Origin: Kitasatospora sp. GP82
GTDB taxonomy: Bacteria; Actinomycetota; Actinomycetes; Streptomycetales; Streptomycetaceae
Direction: 5' to 3'
Length of the DNA stretch: 64,000 nt
Assembly (NCBI RefSeq): GCF_029892105.1
Contig: NZ_JARZAJ010000007.1
Location: 62,001 to 126,000, forward strand
Part shown: one piece after another, positions 7,665 to 15,567 of the stretch
Position numbering within the stretch: position 1 is the first letter of the stretch
Layout of the letters: each line of letters starts with the position of its first letter
Program-made: the position numbers and the translations under genes
Notes under the pieces: generated by a model
Told to the model about the DNA's origin: nothing
Seen by the model: only the letters and a program-made list of their open reading frames with translations
Databases searched by the model: none

Positions 7665-7707
7665 CCCGCCCCGGGCGGAATGGACCTCAACCACGGCCCG
7701 GGGCGGG
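7665..7707. terminator. Terminator hairpin between the NUDIX gene and tgmA
   Basis: Arms 7665-7676 and 7696-7707 form a perfect 12-bp GC stem around a 19-base loop. It lies 36 bases past the stop of the leftward NUDIX gene and upstream of tgmA, so it probably insulates the RiPP operon. Confidence 0.65.
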
Positions 7708-7742
7708 AGTTCGAGTAACCGTCAGGCCGTAATGGCGTGGCC

Positions 7743-8207
7743 TTAGACGTGGTAGACGGACGCCGACGGGTCTTCGAGGCGCAGCAGGGCTAACCAGATA
7801 AGTCGGATCTGGAAGTCCTCGCACCGGTCGGGAATGTCGTCCGGGTGCACCCATGCGATCTCGCTGATCTCACGGAGCACCTTGGGCGGGATCGTGGCTG
7901 AGGCGGCGACCTCGTCGGAGACCCGGGCGAAGAACACATGGTTCAGGCCCGGCACCGAGTCCTTACGGGGCATCCAGTCCACCACCAGGGCATCGCCGAA
8001 CCTAAGGTCGAGCCTGGCCTCCTCCCGCACTTCCCGGGCGGCGGCAAGGTGGGGTGGCTCGTCCTTACGGGCCGCGTCACCGGGCAGGATCCAGCCGCGC
8101 CGGCAGTCGGGTTTAACCAGCAGTACCAAGCCATCGGGGCGGATGATGAGTGCCTGGCACCCCATCCGGATCCGGTCGTGCTCGTCAGGGGCGATGTCGG
8201 AGTGCAT
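7743..8207 (-). CDS. NUDIX hydrolase
   Basis: A 154-residue NUDIX-domain protein. The domain begins R-I-R-M-G-C-Q-A-L-I-I, and the NUDIX helix reads R-E-V-R-E-E-A-R-L, giving the metal-binding Glu residues. The usual second Gly of L-P-G-G before the helix is Asp (L-P-G-D), a departure from the consensus that may alter activity. ATG 8207 follows AAGGATGG at a good distance; a GTG at 8255 in the same frame would add 16 residues that look like the tail of the frameshifted upstream gene. Such proteins hydrolyse nucleoside diphosphates linked to another moiety; substrate unknown. Confidence 0.8.
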   Translation of the reverse strand: MHSDIAPDEHDRIRMGCQALIIRPDGLVLLVKPDCRRGWILPGDAARKDEPPHLAAAREVREEARLDLRFGDALVVDWMPRKDSVPGLNHVFFARVSDEVAASATIPPKVLREISEIAWVHPDDIPDRCEDFQIRLIWLALLRLEDPSASVYHV

Positions 8208-8430
8208 CAGCCATCCTTCGTTCTGGTGGATGGTGCCCCGCACATCCGGAACCACGATGGTGATGCGCGGGGCGGCCTGCCCGGGAGGACAGGCGTCCAG
8301 GGGTCGGCCGCGACAGCGACCGGGCCGGTCTATGTGGAGGCGCAGCCGGAGGCTGACAGGGCGTCGGCGGGAGCCAGCGGAGTTCCCTGATCAGCTCGAA
8401 CGGGTCCGGGACCGGCTCCAGCTCGTCCAT
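8185..8430 (-). pseudogene. Small unknown gene, apparently frameshifted, before the NUDIX gene
   Basis: The frame begins with ATG 8430, sharing one base with the upstream stop (TGATG), so it is coupled. It reads M-D-E-L-E-P-V-P-D-P-F-E-L-I-R-E-L-R-W-L-P, then turns into Pro/His/Arg-rich sequence typical of a wrong frame. Removing one base of the GGG run at about 8359-8361 (plus strand) restores L-R-L-R-L-H-I-D-R-P-G-R and a hydrophobic strand I-T-I-V-V-P, in the NUDIX frame. This suggests a one-base insertion, or a sequencing error, in a conserved small protein. Family not recognised. Confidence 0.4.
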
Positions 8431-8654
8431 CACGCCATCACCGCCTTAGTCCGACGCTGCACCAGCCGCCCGACCACCTGAAGGACCGGGATATCCAAGT
8501 GCCGTTCCGCATAGGCGGTCGGGAGCGTGTAGCCGAACCAGCGGCACTGCGGGCACTGCCAGCCCCGCGTACCGTCGTCGGCTGCGTCGCCGTCCCACTC
8601 GATCACGGACCCGCAGAGCCTCCATGGGCACATCGGCGGTTCCTCAGCAGCCAT
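8430..8654 (-). CDS. Small zinc-ribbon protein
   Basis: A 74-residue protein with four cysteines arranged C-P-W-R-L-C (C9, C14) and C-P-Q-C (C34, C37), a zinc-ribbon pattern, followed by a helical tail. The start ATG 8654 overlaps the end of the preceding gene by 11 bases, and its stop touches the next start, so four genes form one leftward string. Function is unknown; similar small zinc ribbons accompany phage-like or integrative islands in Streptomyces. The longer frame upstream of 8654 reads as an antisense shadow. Confidence 0.6.
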   Translation of the reverse strand: MAAEEPPMCPWRLCGSVIEWDGDAADDGTRGWQCPQCRWFGYTLPTAYAERHLDIPVLQVVGRLVQRRTKAVMA

Positions 8655-8922
8655 CGGACGCAGGTCTCTCCGCCAGCGCTCCGCGCCGGATGACCTCCGC
8701 CAGCTGCTCGACCACGTCGGGGCGAGCCCTCCCGAGGTCGACCAGGATGGGGCTGGAGAAGCTGGCGGTCTGCCAGTCGACGGCCACGGATGGGAGTGTG
8801 ATACCTGCGAGTGCCAGAGCGCCGGCCAGATCGTCAACTGCCGCCACAGCATCGCGCCGTGGCCCCTGGGTCATCCGCGTGACCAGTGAAGTCCTCGGCG
8901 GCGGGTGGACGGCGACAGACAT
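8644..8922 (-). CDS. Hypothetical protein, 92 residues
   Basis: A 92-residue soluble protein with an Ala/Leu/Val-rich helix (A-V-A-A-V-D-D-L-A-G-A-L-A-L-A-G-I), a strand with P-S-V-A-V-D-W, and a C-terminal helix (V-V-E-Q-L-A-E-V-I-R-R-G). No catalytic motif is visible. A GGAG stands 7 bases before ATG 8922. It is the first gene of the leftward string ending in the NUDIX gene, and diverges from the XRE regulator, which may control it through the intervening 123 bases. Confidence 0.6.
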   Translation of the reverse strand: MSVAVHPPPRTSLVTRMTQGPRRDAVAAVDDLAGALALAGITLPSVAVDWQTASFSSPILVDLGRARPDVVEQLAEVIRRGALAERPASDGC

Positions 8923-9010
8923 GGGAGTACTCCGATCAGATGGGAGGCACTGCTTCGTTCCTCACGTTCTGTGGTAACAGCGTGGCGCTCCGGCGCTACG
9001 ATCGGAAGTA

Positions 9011-9057
9011 GTTCAATTCGCCACTTGACACAGGTTCAATTGGAGATGATCTTGAAC
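9011..9057. promoter_or_regulatory. Repeated GTTCAATT elements in the XRE divergent promoter
   Basis: GTTCAATT occurs at 9011-9018 and again at 9034-9041 (23 bases apart, about two helical turns). TTGAAC follows at 9052-9057, making GTTCAA-N12-TTGAAC an inverted repeat over the XRE start codon. A TTGACA hexamer lies between. This is the expected layout of an autoregulatory operator. Confidence 0.45.
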
Positions 9058-9882
9058 CGTCGGACACTTGATCCATCGTCATCACCACTGGCAGCGCTTG
9101 GTGTTCAGCTGCGGCGGTCGCGCGAGGCGAAGGATCTGACGCAGATAGAGCTAGGCGCATTGATCCAGTACTCGGGGGCGTACATCTCCAGCGTGGAACG
9201 CGCCCAGCGCCCCCCGAGCCACAAGTTCGTCACCAAGACCGACGAAGCCCTCAAGACCGGTGGAACGCTTGAACTGCTCTGGTTGAGCTACACAAAGGGC
9301 TCCCTGATCGAGGGATTCCCGGAGTACAGCACCAGGGAACGTGAGGCCATCGCCATAAGGCTGTTCGAGATCGACATGATTCCCGGGATCTTGCAGACAG
9401 TCGAGTTCGCCACGGCATACGAATTCGCAGCCGTGCGGCGCGGCGACGCCACCCAGGAGCAGGCAAACGAACGGCTCAGCTTCCTTGCCGTCCGTCAGCG
9501 CCTGCTGAACCAGGTGCCGACCATCCACGCTGTCTTGGACGAGAGCTGCCTCCTCCGCCCGATTGGCGGTCATGACGTGATGGCGCAACAACTCGGCCAC
9601 CTTGAACAGCTGAGCCAGCAACCGAACATGGTCATCCAGGTAGCCCCCTTCTCGCTGAGGGAGGAGCGCCCGCTCTCACACCCCGTAGTCCTACTGACTC
9701 TGCCGAACCGTTCGATGGTGAGCTACACGGAGACCCTCCATCGCGGCTACCTGGAGCGAGATGCGGAGACAGTCGCCAAGTGGGCCAGGGGCTACGATCG
9801 GCTACAGGCTGAAGCGTCGAACCGGGCCGAAAGCCTGGCCATGATCCGCAAGGTACGGAAGGAACTCGAAAGCCATGGTTGA
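9046..9882 (+). CDS. XRE-family regulator with C-terminal DUF5753 domain
   Basis: A 278-residue protein. Residues about 20-80 form a Cro/C1-type HTH (L-G-V-Q-L-R-R-S-R-E-A-K-D-L-T-Q-I-E-L-G, then Y-I-S-S-V-E-R-A-Q-R). The remaining 190 residues match DUF5753 (L-Q-T-V-E-F-A-T-A-Y; R-Q-R-L-L; V-Q-V-A-P-F after a Leu-rich helix), the standard layout of the WhiJ-like regulators of Streptomyces. ATG 9046 gives the usual family length; no strong ribosome site is seen, so the start is not certain. The partner DUF397 gene overlaps its end by 8 bases, suggesting a regulator/antagonist pair. Confidence 0.88.
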   Translation: MILNRRTLDPSSSPLAALGVQLRRSREAKDLTQIELGALIQYSGAYISSVERAQRPPSHKFVTKTDEALKTGGTLELLWLSYTKGSLIEGFPEYSTREREAIAIRLFEIDMIPGILQTVEFATAYEFAAVRRGDATQEQANERLSFLAVRQRLLNQVPTIHAVLDESCLLRPIGGHDVMAQQLGHLEQLSQQPNMVIQVAPFSLREERPLSHPVVLLTLPNRSMVSYTETLHRGYLERDAETVAKWARGYDRLQAEASNRAESLAMIRKVRKELESHG

Positions 9883-10078
9883 CCTGACCGGCGCCCCCTG
9901 GCGCAAAAGCAGCTACAGCAACGGGCAGGGAGGCTGCATTGAGGTCGCCGACGGGTACCCCGGCGTCATGCCGGTGCGGGACTCGAAGGACCCGGAGGGC
10001 CCGGCCTTGATCTTCCCCCTCGCCGAGTTCACAGCGTTCGTATCGGCCGTCAAGGATGGCGAGTTCGGCACCGTCTGA
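9875..10078 (+). CDS. DUF397-domain protein, partner of the XRE regulator
   Basis: A 67-residue DUF397 protein with the signature W-R-K-S-S-Y-S-N-G-Q-G-G-C-I-E-V-A at residues 9-25 and V-R-D-S-K-D-P near the middle, ending with the W/F-x-x-F-V-S-A-V-K-D-G-E-F helix. DUF397 proteins are encoded next to XRE/DUF5753 regulators and in known cases modulate them, affecting development or antibiotic production. The ATG lies inside the last codons of the regulator gene, preceded by GGAAGGAACTCG, so the two are translationally coupled. The pair borders the graspetide island. Confidence 0.9.
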   Translation: MVDLTGAPWRKSSYSNGQGGCIEVADGYPGVMPVRDSKDPEGPALIFPLAEFTAFVSAVKDGEFGTV

Positions 10079-10630
10079 CGCCGTCGCAGCACCCCACCCA
10101 CGACCCCGTCACAACTCTTGCGTCGGGGTCGATCCCTTCACAGCAGGATTCCCGCACACGCCAGCGCAACATCGCGCAGACGGGCGTCCAGGGCCTTCGA
10201 CCCGCCCGTCCTCGCGGTCGCGGGTCGTCGCGACCGGCGACATCATCCGCGTCAACCGGTCGCGGACGAGGGCAGCCGCAGAGTGGACGACGTCCGCCAG
10301 AGCCGTCGCCAGTGCGACCCGGAGAGCCTTCTCCGACGATCCACGGAGCAACCACTTTTCCCCACCAGCGGGGCAAACTCGGCAACGCCGAGCGTCAGGC
10401 GCCGGTCGAGACGACTCACGCGAGCCAACAGGACGTCTGCTGTCGCGCGTTCGGGAATTGCGGCCCCCTTCACCGGCCTCCGGAGGGGGGTTGCGGCCGA
10501 ACCGGCCGAAGCCGTGCCGGAGGCACCGGCGGCTCCGAGTACCTGAGGGTAGGTCACGTTTTGGGACGAGTTCACCTGATGATCGCTCAAGGTCTTGAAG
10601 CGTGCGGCCGGAGCCGCGTTGACTGCACAG
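10079..10630. other. Gene-free stretch between the DUF397 and sphingomyelinase genes
   Basis: About 550 bases without a supportable gene. Open frames exist on both strands, but none has a ribosome site or recognisable family features. A helical-looking Ala-rich minus-strand frame around 10200-10340 may be decayed coding sequence, but I could not identify it. Confidence 0.4.
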
Positions 10631-10652
10631 CACCTCGTCGCCCGACGAGGTG
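10631..10652. promoter_or_regulatory. Perfect 10-bp inverted repeat in the leader of the sphingomyelinase gene
   Basis: CACCTCGTCG (10631-10640) and its exact complement CGACGAGGTG (10643-10652) are separated by two bases. The centre is 45 bases upstream of the start codon, suitable for a dimeric repressor site or a leader hairpin. Confidence 0.5.
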
Positions 10653-10686
10653 CCGCCGATCGGCACGACTCTCCCCCGGAGCCCGG

Positions 10687-11697
10687 ATGCCCTCCTCACC
10701 CGCCCGCCGTACCTCGTCCCTCACAGCCGCAGCCTGCGCGGCGGCGGTCCTGGCCGGCCCGCTGGTCACCGCGCCCGCCGCCCAGGCGGTACCGCTGATA
10801 CCGGCCGAGAGCGCCCCGGTCACTGCCCCGCCGCTGAACGTGCTCACCTACAACGTCTTCCTGATGAGCACCACCCTCTACCCCAACTGGGGCCAGGCGC
10901 ACCGGGCCGACGCCATCGCCGCCTCCGACGTCTTCCAGGGGCACGACGTCGTGGTGCTCCAGGAGGCCTTCGACAACACCTCCTCCGACGCGCTGGTCGC
11001 CAAGGCCACTGCCGCATACCCCTACCACACCCCCGTCGTGGGCCGCTCGACCAGCGGCTGGGACGCCACCAACGGCAGCTACAGCTCCACGACTCCGGAG
11101 GACGGCGGCGTCGTGCTGCTCAGCAAGTGGCCGATCCTGCGCAAGGAGCAGTACGTCTACAAGGACGCGTGCGGCGCGGACTGGTGGTCGAACAAGGGCT
11201 TCGTCTACGCGGTGCTGGACGTCAACGGGCAGCGCACCCACGTCATCGGCACCCATCTGCAGTCCACCGACGGCGGGTGCGGCAGCGGCCGGCCGGCCGA
11301 CGTGCGCGCGGCGCAGCTGACCGCGATGCGCTCGTTCATCGACTCCAAGCGGATCCCGACGAGCGAGCCCGTGGTGATCACCGGTGATCTCAACATCGAC
11401 TCGCACGGCTCCGAGTACCCGGCGCTGCTGGCCAACGCCAATGTGGTGCCGGCCACCGCGCGCACCGGCTGGGCCGACTCCTTCGACACGGCGGACAACT
11501 CCATCGCCGCGTACCGCTACCCGAGCGACCCGAAGGAGGACGTGGACTATGTGCTCTACCGGGCCGACCACGCCCGCCCGCAGAGCTACACCAACAAGGT
11601 GGTCCGCTTCCACAGCGACCCGTGGACGGTGAGCAGTTGGGGCCGCAGCTACACCTACGGCGACCTCTCGGACCACTACCCGGTGGTCGGCGGCTGA
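10687..11697 (+). CDS. Secreted sphingomyelinase (sphingomyelin phosphodiesterase)
   Basis: A 336-residue exported phosphodiesterase with an Ala-rich signal peptide (residues 1-35, A-A-Q-A cleavage region). The DNase I-like fold is clear: N-V-L-T-Y-N-V-F (Asn56), V-L-Q-E-A-F (metal Glu93), G-T-H-L-Q-S (His190), G-D-L-N-I-D (234-238), and S-D-H-Y-P-V (Asp329-His330). Bacterial neutral sphingomyelinases hydrolyse sphingomyelin to ceramide and phosphocholine outside the cell. ATG 10687 gives a good signal peptide and has CCGGAG upstream; the longer open frame is not signal-like. Other lipid or nucleic-acid phosphodiesterases share the fold, but this motif set fits sphingomyelinase best. Confidence 0.85.
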   Translation: MPSSPARRTSSLTAAACAAAVLAGPLVTAPAAQAVPLIPAESAPVTAPPLNVLTYNVFLMSTTLYPNWGQAHRADAIAASDVFQGHDVVVLQEAFDNTSSDALVAKATAAYPYHTPVVGRSTSGWDATNGSYSSTTPEDGGVVLLSKWPILRKEQYVYKDACGADWWSNKGFVYAVLDVNGQRTHVIGTHLQSTDGGCGSGRPADVRAAQLTAMRSFIDSKRIPTSEPVVITGDLNIDSHGSEYPALLANANVVPATARTGWADSFDTADNSIAAYRYPSDPKEDVDYVLYRADHARPQSYTNKVVRFHSDPWTVSSWGRSYTYGDLSDHYPVVGG

Positions 11698-11826
11698 GCA
11701 GCGGTGCCATCGGTGGCGGACGGCTGACCGGCCGTCATCCGGTCGCGGCGCTCGGGATGCGGTCGGCCTCGGGCTCGGCCTACGGTGCGCTGGTGGGGGG
11801 CGGTCCTACGAGAGGTGAACACTCCC

Positions 11827-12003
11827 ATGCCAGCTAAGTTCGAGATCTACACCGACGAGTCGGGCGTGCACCGGTTCCGGCTCAAGGCGAGCAACGGCTC
11901 GGTCGTCGTCACCAGCGACGCGCACGAGAGCAAGGAATCGGTGCTGAAGAGCATCGAGTCGGTCAAGAAACTCGCGCCGTACGCCCAGATCCAGGAGGCG
12001 TAG
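11827..12003 (+). CDS. DUF1508 (YegP-like) small protein
   Basis: A 58-residue DUF1508 domain: M-P-A-K-F-E-I-Y-T-D-E-S-G-V-H-R-F-R-L-K-A-S-N-G followed by S-K-E-S-V-L-K-S-I-E-S-V-K. The fold is a small beta-beta-beta-alpha unit, one copy here and two in E. coli YegP. Biological role is not established. AGAGGTGAACACTCCC supplies the ribosome site for ATG 11827. It is monocistronic and ends at a very strong hairpin shared with the converging hydroxylase gene. Confidence 0.9.
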   Translation: MPAKFEIYTDESGVHRFRLKASNGSVVVTSDAHESKESVLKSIESVKKLAPYAQIQEA

Positions 12004-12027
12004 GCGGCTTCGGTCTGGCCCGGCACC

Positions 12028-12070
12028 CGTGAGGGCCGGCTCCCGTCCTCGACGGGAGCCGGCCCTCACG
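12028..12070. terminator. Bidirectional terminator, 20-bp perfect stem
   Basis: Arms 12028-12047 and 12051-12070 are perfect complements around a 3-base loop (CTC). The hairpin lies between two convergent genes and marks the left edge of the polyketide cluster. Confidence 0.85.
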
Positions 12071-12087
12071 CGTCGGCCGGCCTTCGG

Positions 12088-13713
12088 TCACAGGCGCAGC
12101 AGTTCGCCGAGCACGGTGCCCAGCACGCCCTCCGCATCGGCCACCGCTCGGGCGGAGCGCCAGGCGACGAAGCCGTCCGGCCGGATCAGGACCGCGCCGT
12201 CCTCGCCCGTGCCGTAGGCGGCGGCCCAGTCGGCGCCGGGCTCCGGGGCGAGGTCGTCCTCCGGAGCGGTGCCGATCCGGTAGCGGTCGAGCGGGATGTC
12301 CAGCCGCTCGGCCACTCGCCCTGCCGCCTGGTGCCAGGCGGACCCGCCGGCGCCGGTGAGCAGTACGAGGTGCTTCTCGAACAGGTCCACCGTGGAGAGC
12401 CGGACGCCCGCGCGACGCAGCCACAGGTGGGGCGCCCGCCCACCGGGTTCCCCGTCGGGCTGGAAGCGCTCGGGTACGGTCGGCGCGGTCGGATCGGTAC
12501 CGAGCACGGCACCGCTGTTGTAGCGGTAGCCGAGAGCGACAGCCAGGACGTTGCTCTGCCGTCCGGTGCCGGGTACCGCGTCGTAGCCGGGGTGGCGGTG
12601 CTCGGCCGAGCGGGCCGAGGCGCGTTCGCTGGTGGCGTGGGCGACAGGCCGGCGCTCCTGCTGGTAGGTCTCCAGCAGTCCGGGACCCGCCCAGCCGCCG
12701 AGGACGGCGGCGAGTTTCCAGGCGAGGTTGTGGGCGTCCTGGATGCCGGTGTTGGAGCCGAAGGCGCCGGTCGGGGACATCTCGTGCGCGGAGTCACCGG
12801 CCAGGAAGACCCGTCCGGAGCAGTAGCGCTCGGCGACCCGTTCGGCGGCGCGCCAGGGGGCCTTCCCGGTGATCTCCACCTCCAGGTCGGGTACGCCGGT
12901 GGCGGTGCGGATGTGGGCGATGCAGCGCTCGTCGGTGAAGTCCTCCAGGGTCTCGCCCTCGTCGGGCCGCCAGGGGGCGTGGAAGACCCAGTTCTCGCGG
13001 TTGTCCACCGGTAGCAGCGCGCCGGGGCCTTCGGGGTTGGTCAGGTAGCAGGCGATGAAGAGCCGGTCGCCGACCACGTCGGCCAGCCGCTTGGCACGGA
13101 AGGTGATGCTGACGTTGTGGAAGAGGTCGCCGCGGCCGGTCTGGCCGATCCCCAGCCGCTCGCGGGCGGGGCTGCGCGGGCCGTCGGCGGCGACCAGGTA
13201 GTCCGCCCGGACGGTGCGCTCGGCGCCGCTGTCCCGGTCGCGCAGGAGAGCGGTCACCCCGTCGGCGTCCTGTTCGAAGGAGCGCAGTTCGGTGCTGAAG
13301 CAAAGGTCGCCGCCGAGTTCGCGGGCGCGGCGAAGCAGGACGGGCTCCAGGTCGTTCTGGCTGCACAGGCACCAGCCGCTGGGGCTGAACCTGGCCAGTG
13401 CGCCGCCCGGGTCGATCTCCCTGAACAGCCATTCCTGGTCGGCTCCGGTGAGGGTGCCGGCCTGCAGGATGCCGTGGTTGTCGGCGAGGACCGAGGCGGC
13501 GCTGCGGATCTCCTCCTCCACTCCGGCGACCCGGTAGAGCTCCATGGTGCGCAGGTTGTTGCCGCGCCCTCGCGGGTGGTGGGAGGTGGCGGCGTGTTTC
13601 TCGACCAGCTGGTGCCGGACACCGAGGCGGCCGAGGAAGAGTGAGGCGGACAGGCCCACCAGCGAGCCGCCCACGATCAGGACCGGAACGTGCTCGTCGG
13701 TCTTCGGTTTCAT
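12088..13713 (-). CDS. FAD-dependent aromatic polyketide hydroxylase (WhiE ORFVIII-like)
   Basis: A 541-residue class A flavoprotein monooxygenase of the PgaE/RdmE/OxyS type. The FAD dinucleotide motif is V-L-I-V-G-G-S-L-V-G-L-S at the N-terminus, the GD motif is A-G-D-S-A-H-E-M-S-P in the middle, and the C-terminal thioredoxin-like domain ends the protein. It should hydroxylate a polycyclic aromatic intermediate with NAD(P)H and O2. ATG 13713 is chosen for GGAG six bases upstream; ATG 13725 is possible. It diverges from the PKS operon exactly as the hydroxylase gene of the S. coelicolor whiE spore-pigment cluster does. Confidence 0.88.
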   Translation of the reverse strand: MKPKTDEHVPVLIVGGSLVGLSASLFLGRLGVRHQLVEKHAATSHHPRGRGNNLRTMELYRVAGVEEEIRSAASVLADNHGILQAGTLTGADQEWLFREIDPGGALARFSPSGWCLCSQNDLEPVLLRRARELGGDLCFSTELRSFEQDADGVTALLRDRDSGAERTVRADYLVAADGPRSPARERLGIGQTGRGDLFHNVSITFRAKRLADVVGDRLFIACYLTNPEGPGALLPVDNRENWVFHAPWRPDEGETLEDFTDERCIAHIRTATGVPDLEVEITGKAPWRAAERVAERYCSGRVFLAGDSAHEMSPTGAFGSNTGIQDAHNLAWKLAAVLGGWAGPGLLETYQQERRPVAHATSERASARSAEHRHPGYDAVPGTGRQSNVLAVALGYRYNSGAVLGTDPTAPTVPERFQPDGEPGGRAPHLWLRRAGVRLSTVDLFEKHLVLLTGAGGSAWHQAAGRVAERLDIPLDRYRIGTAPEDDLAPEPGADWAAAYGTGEDGAVLIRPDGFVAWRSARAVADAEGVLGTVLGELLRL

Positions 13714-13961
13714 CGGTTGCTCCATGCAGTACGTGGTGCGGGACTCGTGATCCATCCCCCTTGGAGGAGCCGTCGGCGCGGGTTTCGCCCGGATGGCTCG
13801 CAGATCTCGCGCGGTTCCGTCCGGCACCTGACGATCGGACTCAGGCTTAGGCCCGCCCGCGCTCGTTCGATCACGGAGAGTCACATCGTGCGTCCGCGGG
13901 GCCGGTTGCCCGCCTCCTCAGGCCCGCCATCGCCCCCAACGCTCCAAGGAGAAAGTCGAAG
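13714..13961. promoter_or_regulatory. Divergent promoter region of the spore-pigment-type cluster
   Basis: This 248-base gap carries the promoters of the hydroxylase and of the PKS operon. In S. coelicolor whiE the corresponding gap holds two developmentally timed promoters, one needing sigma-F. I could not place a specific -10/-35 pair. AAGGAG at 13948-13953 is the ribosome site of the first PKS-operon gene. Confidence 0.45.
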
Positions 13962-15071
13962 ATGATCACGCTGTCCGAACCCCAGGCGCAGCGCTCCACT
14001 CCGCAGGACTCGCGGCTTCGCGTGGTGCTGCTGCTGGACGTCCAGGACGGGGAGCAGGAGCGCTTCCTGGACGCCTACGAGCAGCTGCGCCACAACGTCG
14101 CATCCGTCCCCGGCCATGTCAGCGACCAGCTCTGCCAGTCGATCGAGAACCCCACGCAGTGGCTGATCACCAGCGAGTGGGAGAGCGCCCATCCGTTCCT
14201 GGAGTGGGTGGACAGCGCCTCGCACCGGGACATGGTCCGGCCGCTGCACGGCTGCGTCCGTGACACCAGGTCGCTGCGGTTCAGCATCATGCGCGAGACC
14301 TCGGTGACCGGTACCGCGGACAGCGGCGCCGCACCGCTCGCCACACGTCCGGGCAGCACGGACGGGATCATCCGGCATGCCCTCACCTTCACGGTGAAGC
14401 CGGGCACCGAGTCGAAGGTGGCTCGGATCCTGGCCGGCTACACCTCCCCGGCGGCGCAGGTGGACGAGACCACCCGCCTCGCCAGGACCTCGCTCTACAT
14501 GCAGGGCAACCGGGTGGTGCGGGCGGTCGAGGTGGTCGGCGACCTGGTCGCGGCGCTGCGGCACGTGGCGCAGCAGCCGGAGGTCCGTGCGGTCGAGGAG
14601 GCCATCAACCCGTATCTGGAGGAGGCCCGCGACCTGGGCGATCCGCTGGCTGCGCGGGACTTCTTCATGCGCGCCGCGCTGCCGGCCGTCCACCACGCGG
14701 CCGTCCAGGGCGAGGTGCCCGCGAAGCTGTACCGGCACGCGCTGGGTTACCCCGTCCGCAGCGGCTGTGGTGCGGCGCTGGCCGAGCTGTTGCACCGTCA
14801 GGACGAGGCGGCGGTGGCCGACCCGGCCGGGCTGCTGGTGCGCAGCACGGTCTTCCAGCGGGAGGACATCGTGGTCCGGCAGATCGACCTCGCCGTCCCG
14901 CTCGCCGCGGCGCCGGCCGTGGCGCTCGGTGTCCAGGGCTCGCGGGCGTCGGCGGTACTGGCCCGGCTGGCCGACCTCGGCCCCGACCACGGCCTGCCCG
15001 GTGATGCGGCGGCGCAGCGGCTGCTCGCCAAGTGGGAGCTGGAGCTGGTCACCGACCGCAAGGCCCCCTGA
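13962..15071 (+). CDS. SchA/CurD-family protein with N-terminal ABM-like domain (WhiE ORFI-like)
   Basis: A 369-residue protein. Residues 18-110 form a ferredoxin-like antibiotic-biosynthesis-monooxygenase domain ([13 protein letters not shown], then W-L-I-T-S-E-W-E-S). The rest is the SchA/CurD domain, itself two related halves ([15 protein letters not shown]; later [14 protein letters not shown]). The family is confined to spore-pigment-type type II PKS clusters, where its exact role, probably in tailoring or cyclisation, is unproven. It is the first gene of an operon that runs to the biotin carboxylase gene. Confidence 0.88.
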   Translation: MITLSEPQAQRSTPQDSRLRVVLLLDVQDGEQERFLDAYEQLRHNVASVPGHVSDQLCQSIENPTQWLITSEWESAHPFLEWVDSASHRDMVRPLHGCVRDTRSLRFSIMRETSVTGTADSGAAPLATRPGSTDGIIRHALTFTVKPGTESKVARILAGYTSPAAQVDETTRLARTSLYMQGNRVVRAVEVVGDLVAALRHVAQQPEVRAVEEAINPYLEEARDLGDPLAARDFFMRAALPAVHHAAVQGEVPAKLYRHALGYPVRSGCGAALAELLHRQDEAAVADPAGLLVRSTVFQREDIVVRQIDLAVPLAAAPAVALGVQGSRASAVLARLADLGPDHGLPGDAAAQRLLAKWELELVTDRKAP

Positions 15072-15141
15072 GGCCATGACGCTCCGCCAGCCGCATCTCC
15101 CCTCGCACGTTCCCGGCCGAAACAACCTGGAGGCAGCACCC

Positions 15142-15567
15142 ATGACCACGGAACTTCCACGCATCGTGCATGTCGACGAGGCTCCGCCCAACCGCAGGCG
15201 CGGCGGCGATCTGCGCGCCATGCTCACCCCGACCACGTGCGGCGCCACCAGCGGGTTCATGGGTCTGGCCATCGTCCAGCCCGGGGACCGGATCGGCGAG
15301 CACTACCACCCGTACTCCGAGGAGTTCGTCTTCGTGGTCTGCGGCGAGCTGGAGGTGGACCTGGACGGGGTGACCCGCTCGCTGCGGCCCGAGCAGGGTC
15401 TGATGATCCCCGTCAACATGCGCCACCGGTTCCGCAACGTGGGCGACACCGAGGCGCGGATGGTCTTCCACCTCGGCCCGCTGGCGCCGCGTCCCGAGAT
15501 CGGGCATGTCGACACAGAGGAGACCCCGCAGCCGGGGCCGACGGAACACGCGAAGGTCGCCTCGTGA
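15142..15567 (+). CDS. Cupin-domain protein of the polyketide cluster (WhiE ORFII-like)
   Basis: A 141-residue single-domain cupin. Cupin motif 1 reads [19 protein letters not shown] (metal ligands H-x-H and Glu), motif 2 [12 protein letters not shown]. The position between the SchA/CurD gene and KS-alpha is the same as in whiE and curamycin-type loci. Cupins in these clusters are thought to aid oxidation or cyclisation of the polyketide; the reaction is not fixed. Ribosome site GGAGG lies 12 bases upstream. Its stop codon overlaps the KS-alpha GTG start. Confidence 0.88.
   Translation: MTTELPRIVHVDEAPPNRRRGGDLRAMLTPTTCGATSGFMGLAIVQPGDRIGEHYHPYSEEFVFVVCGELEVDLDGVTRSLRPEQGLMIPVNMRHRFRNVGDTEARMVFHLGPLAPRPEIGHVDTEETPQPGPTEHAKVAS

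Noticed and set aside
10109..10699. Minus-strand open frames between the DUF397 and sphingomyelinase genes
   Set aside because: Arg/Ser/Gly-rich translations without motifs or ribosome sites. One Ala-rich helical patch was noted, but nothing identifies it.
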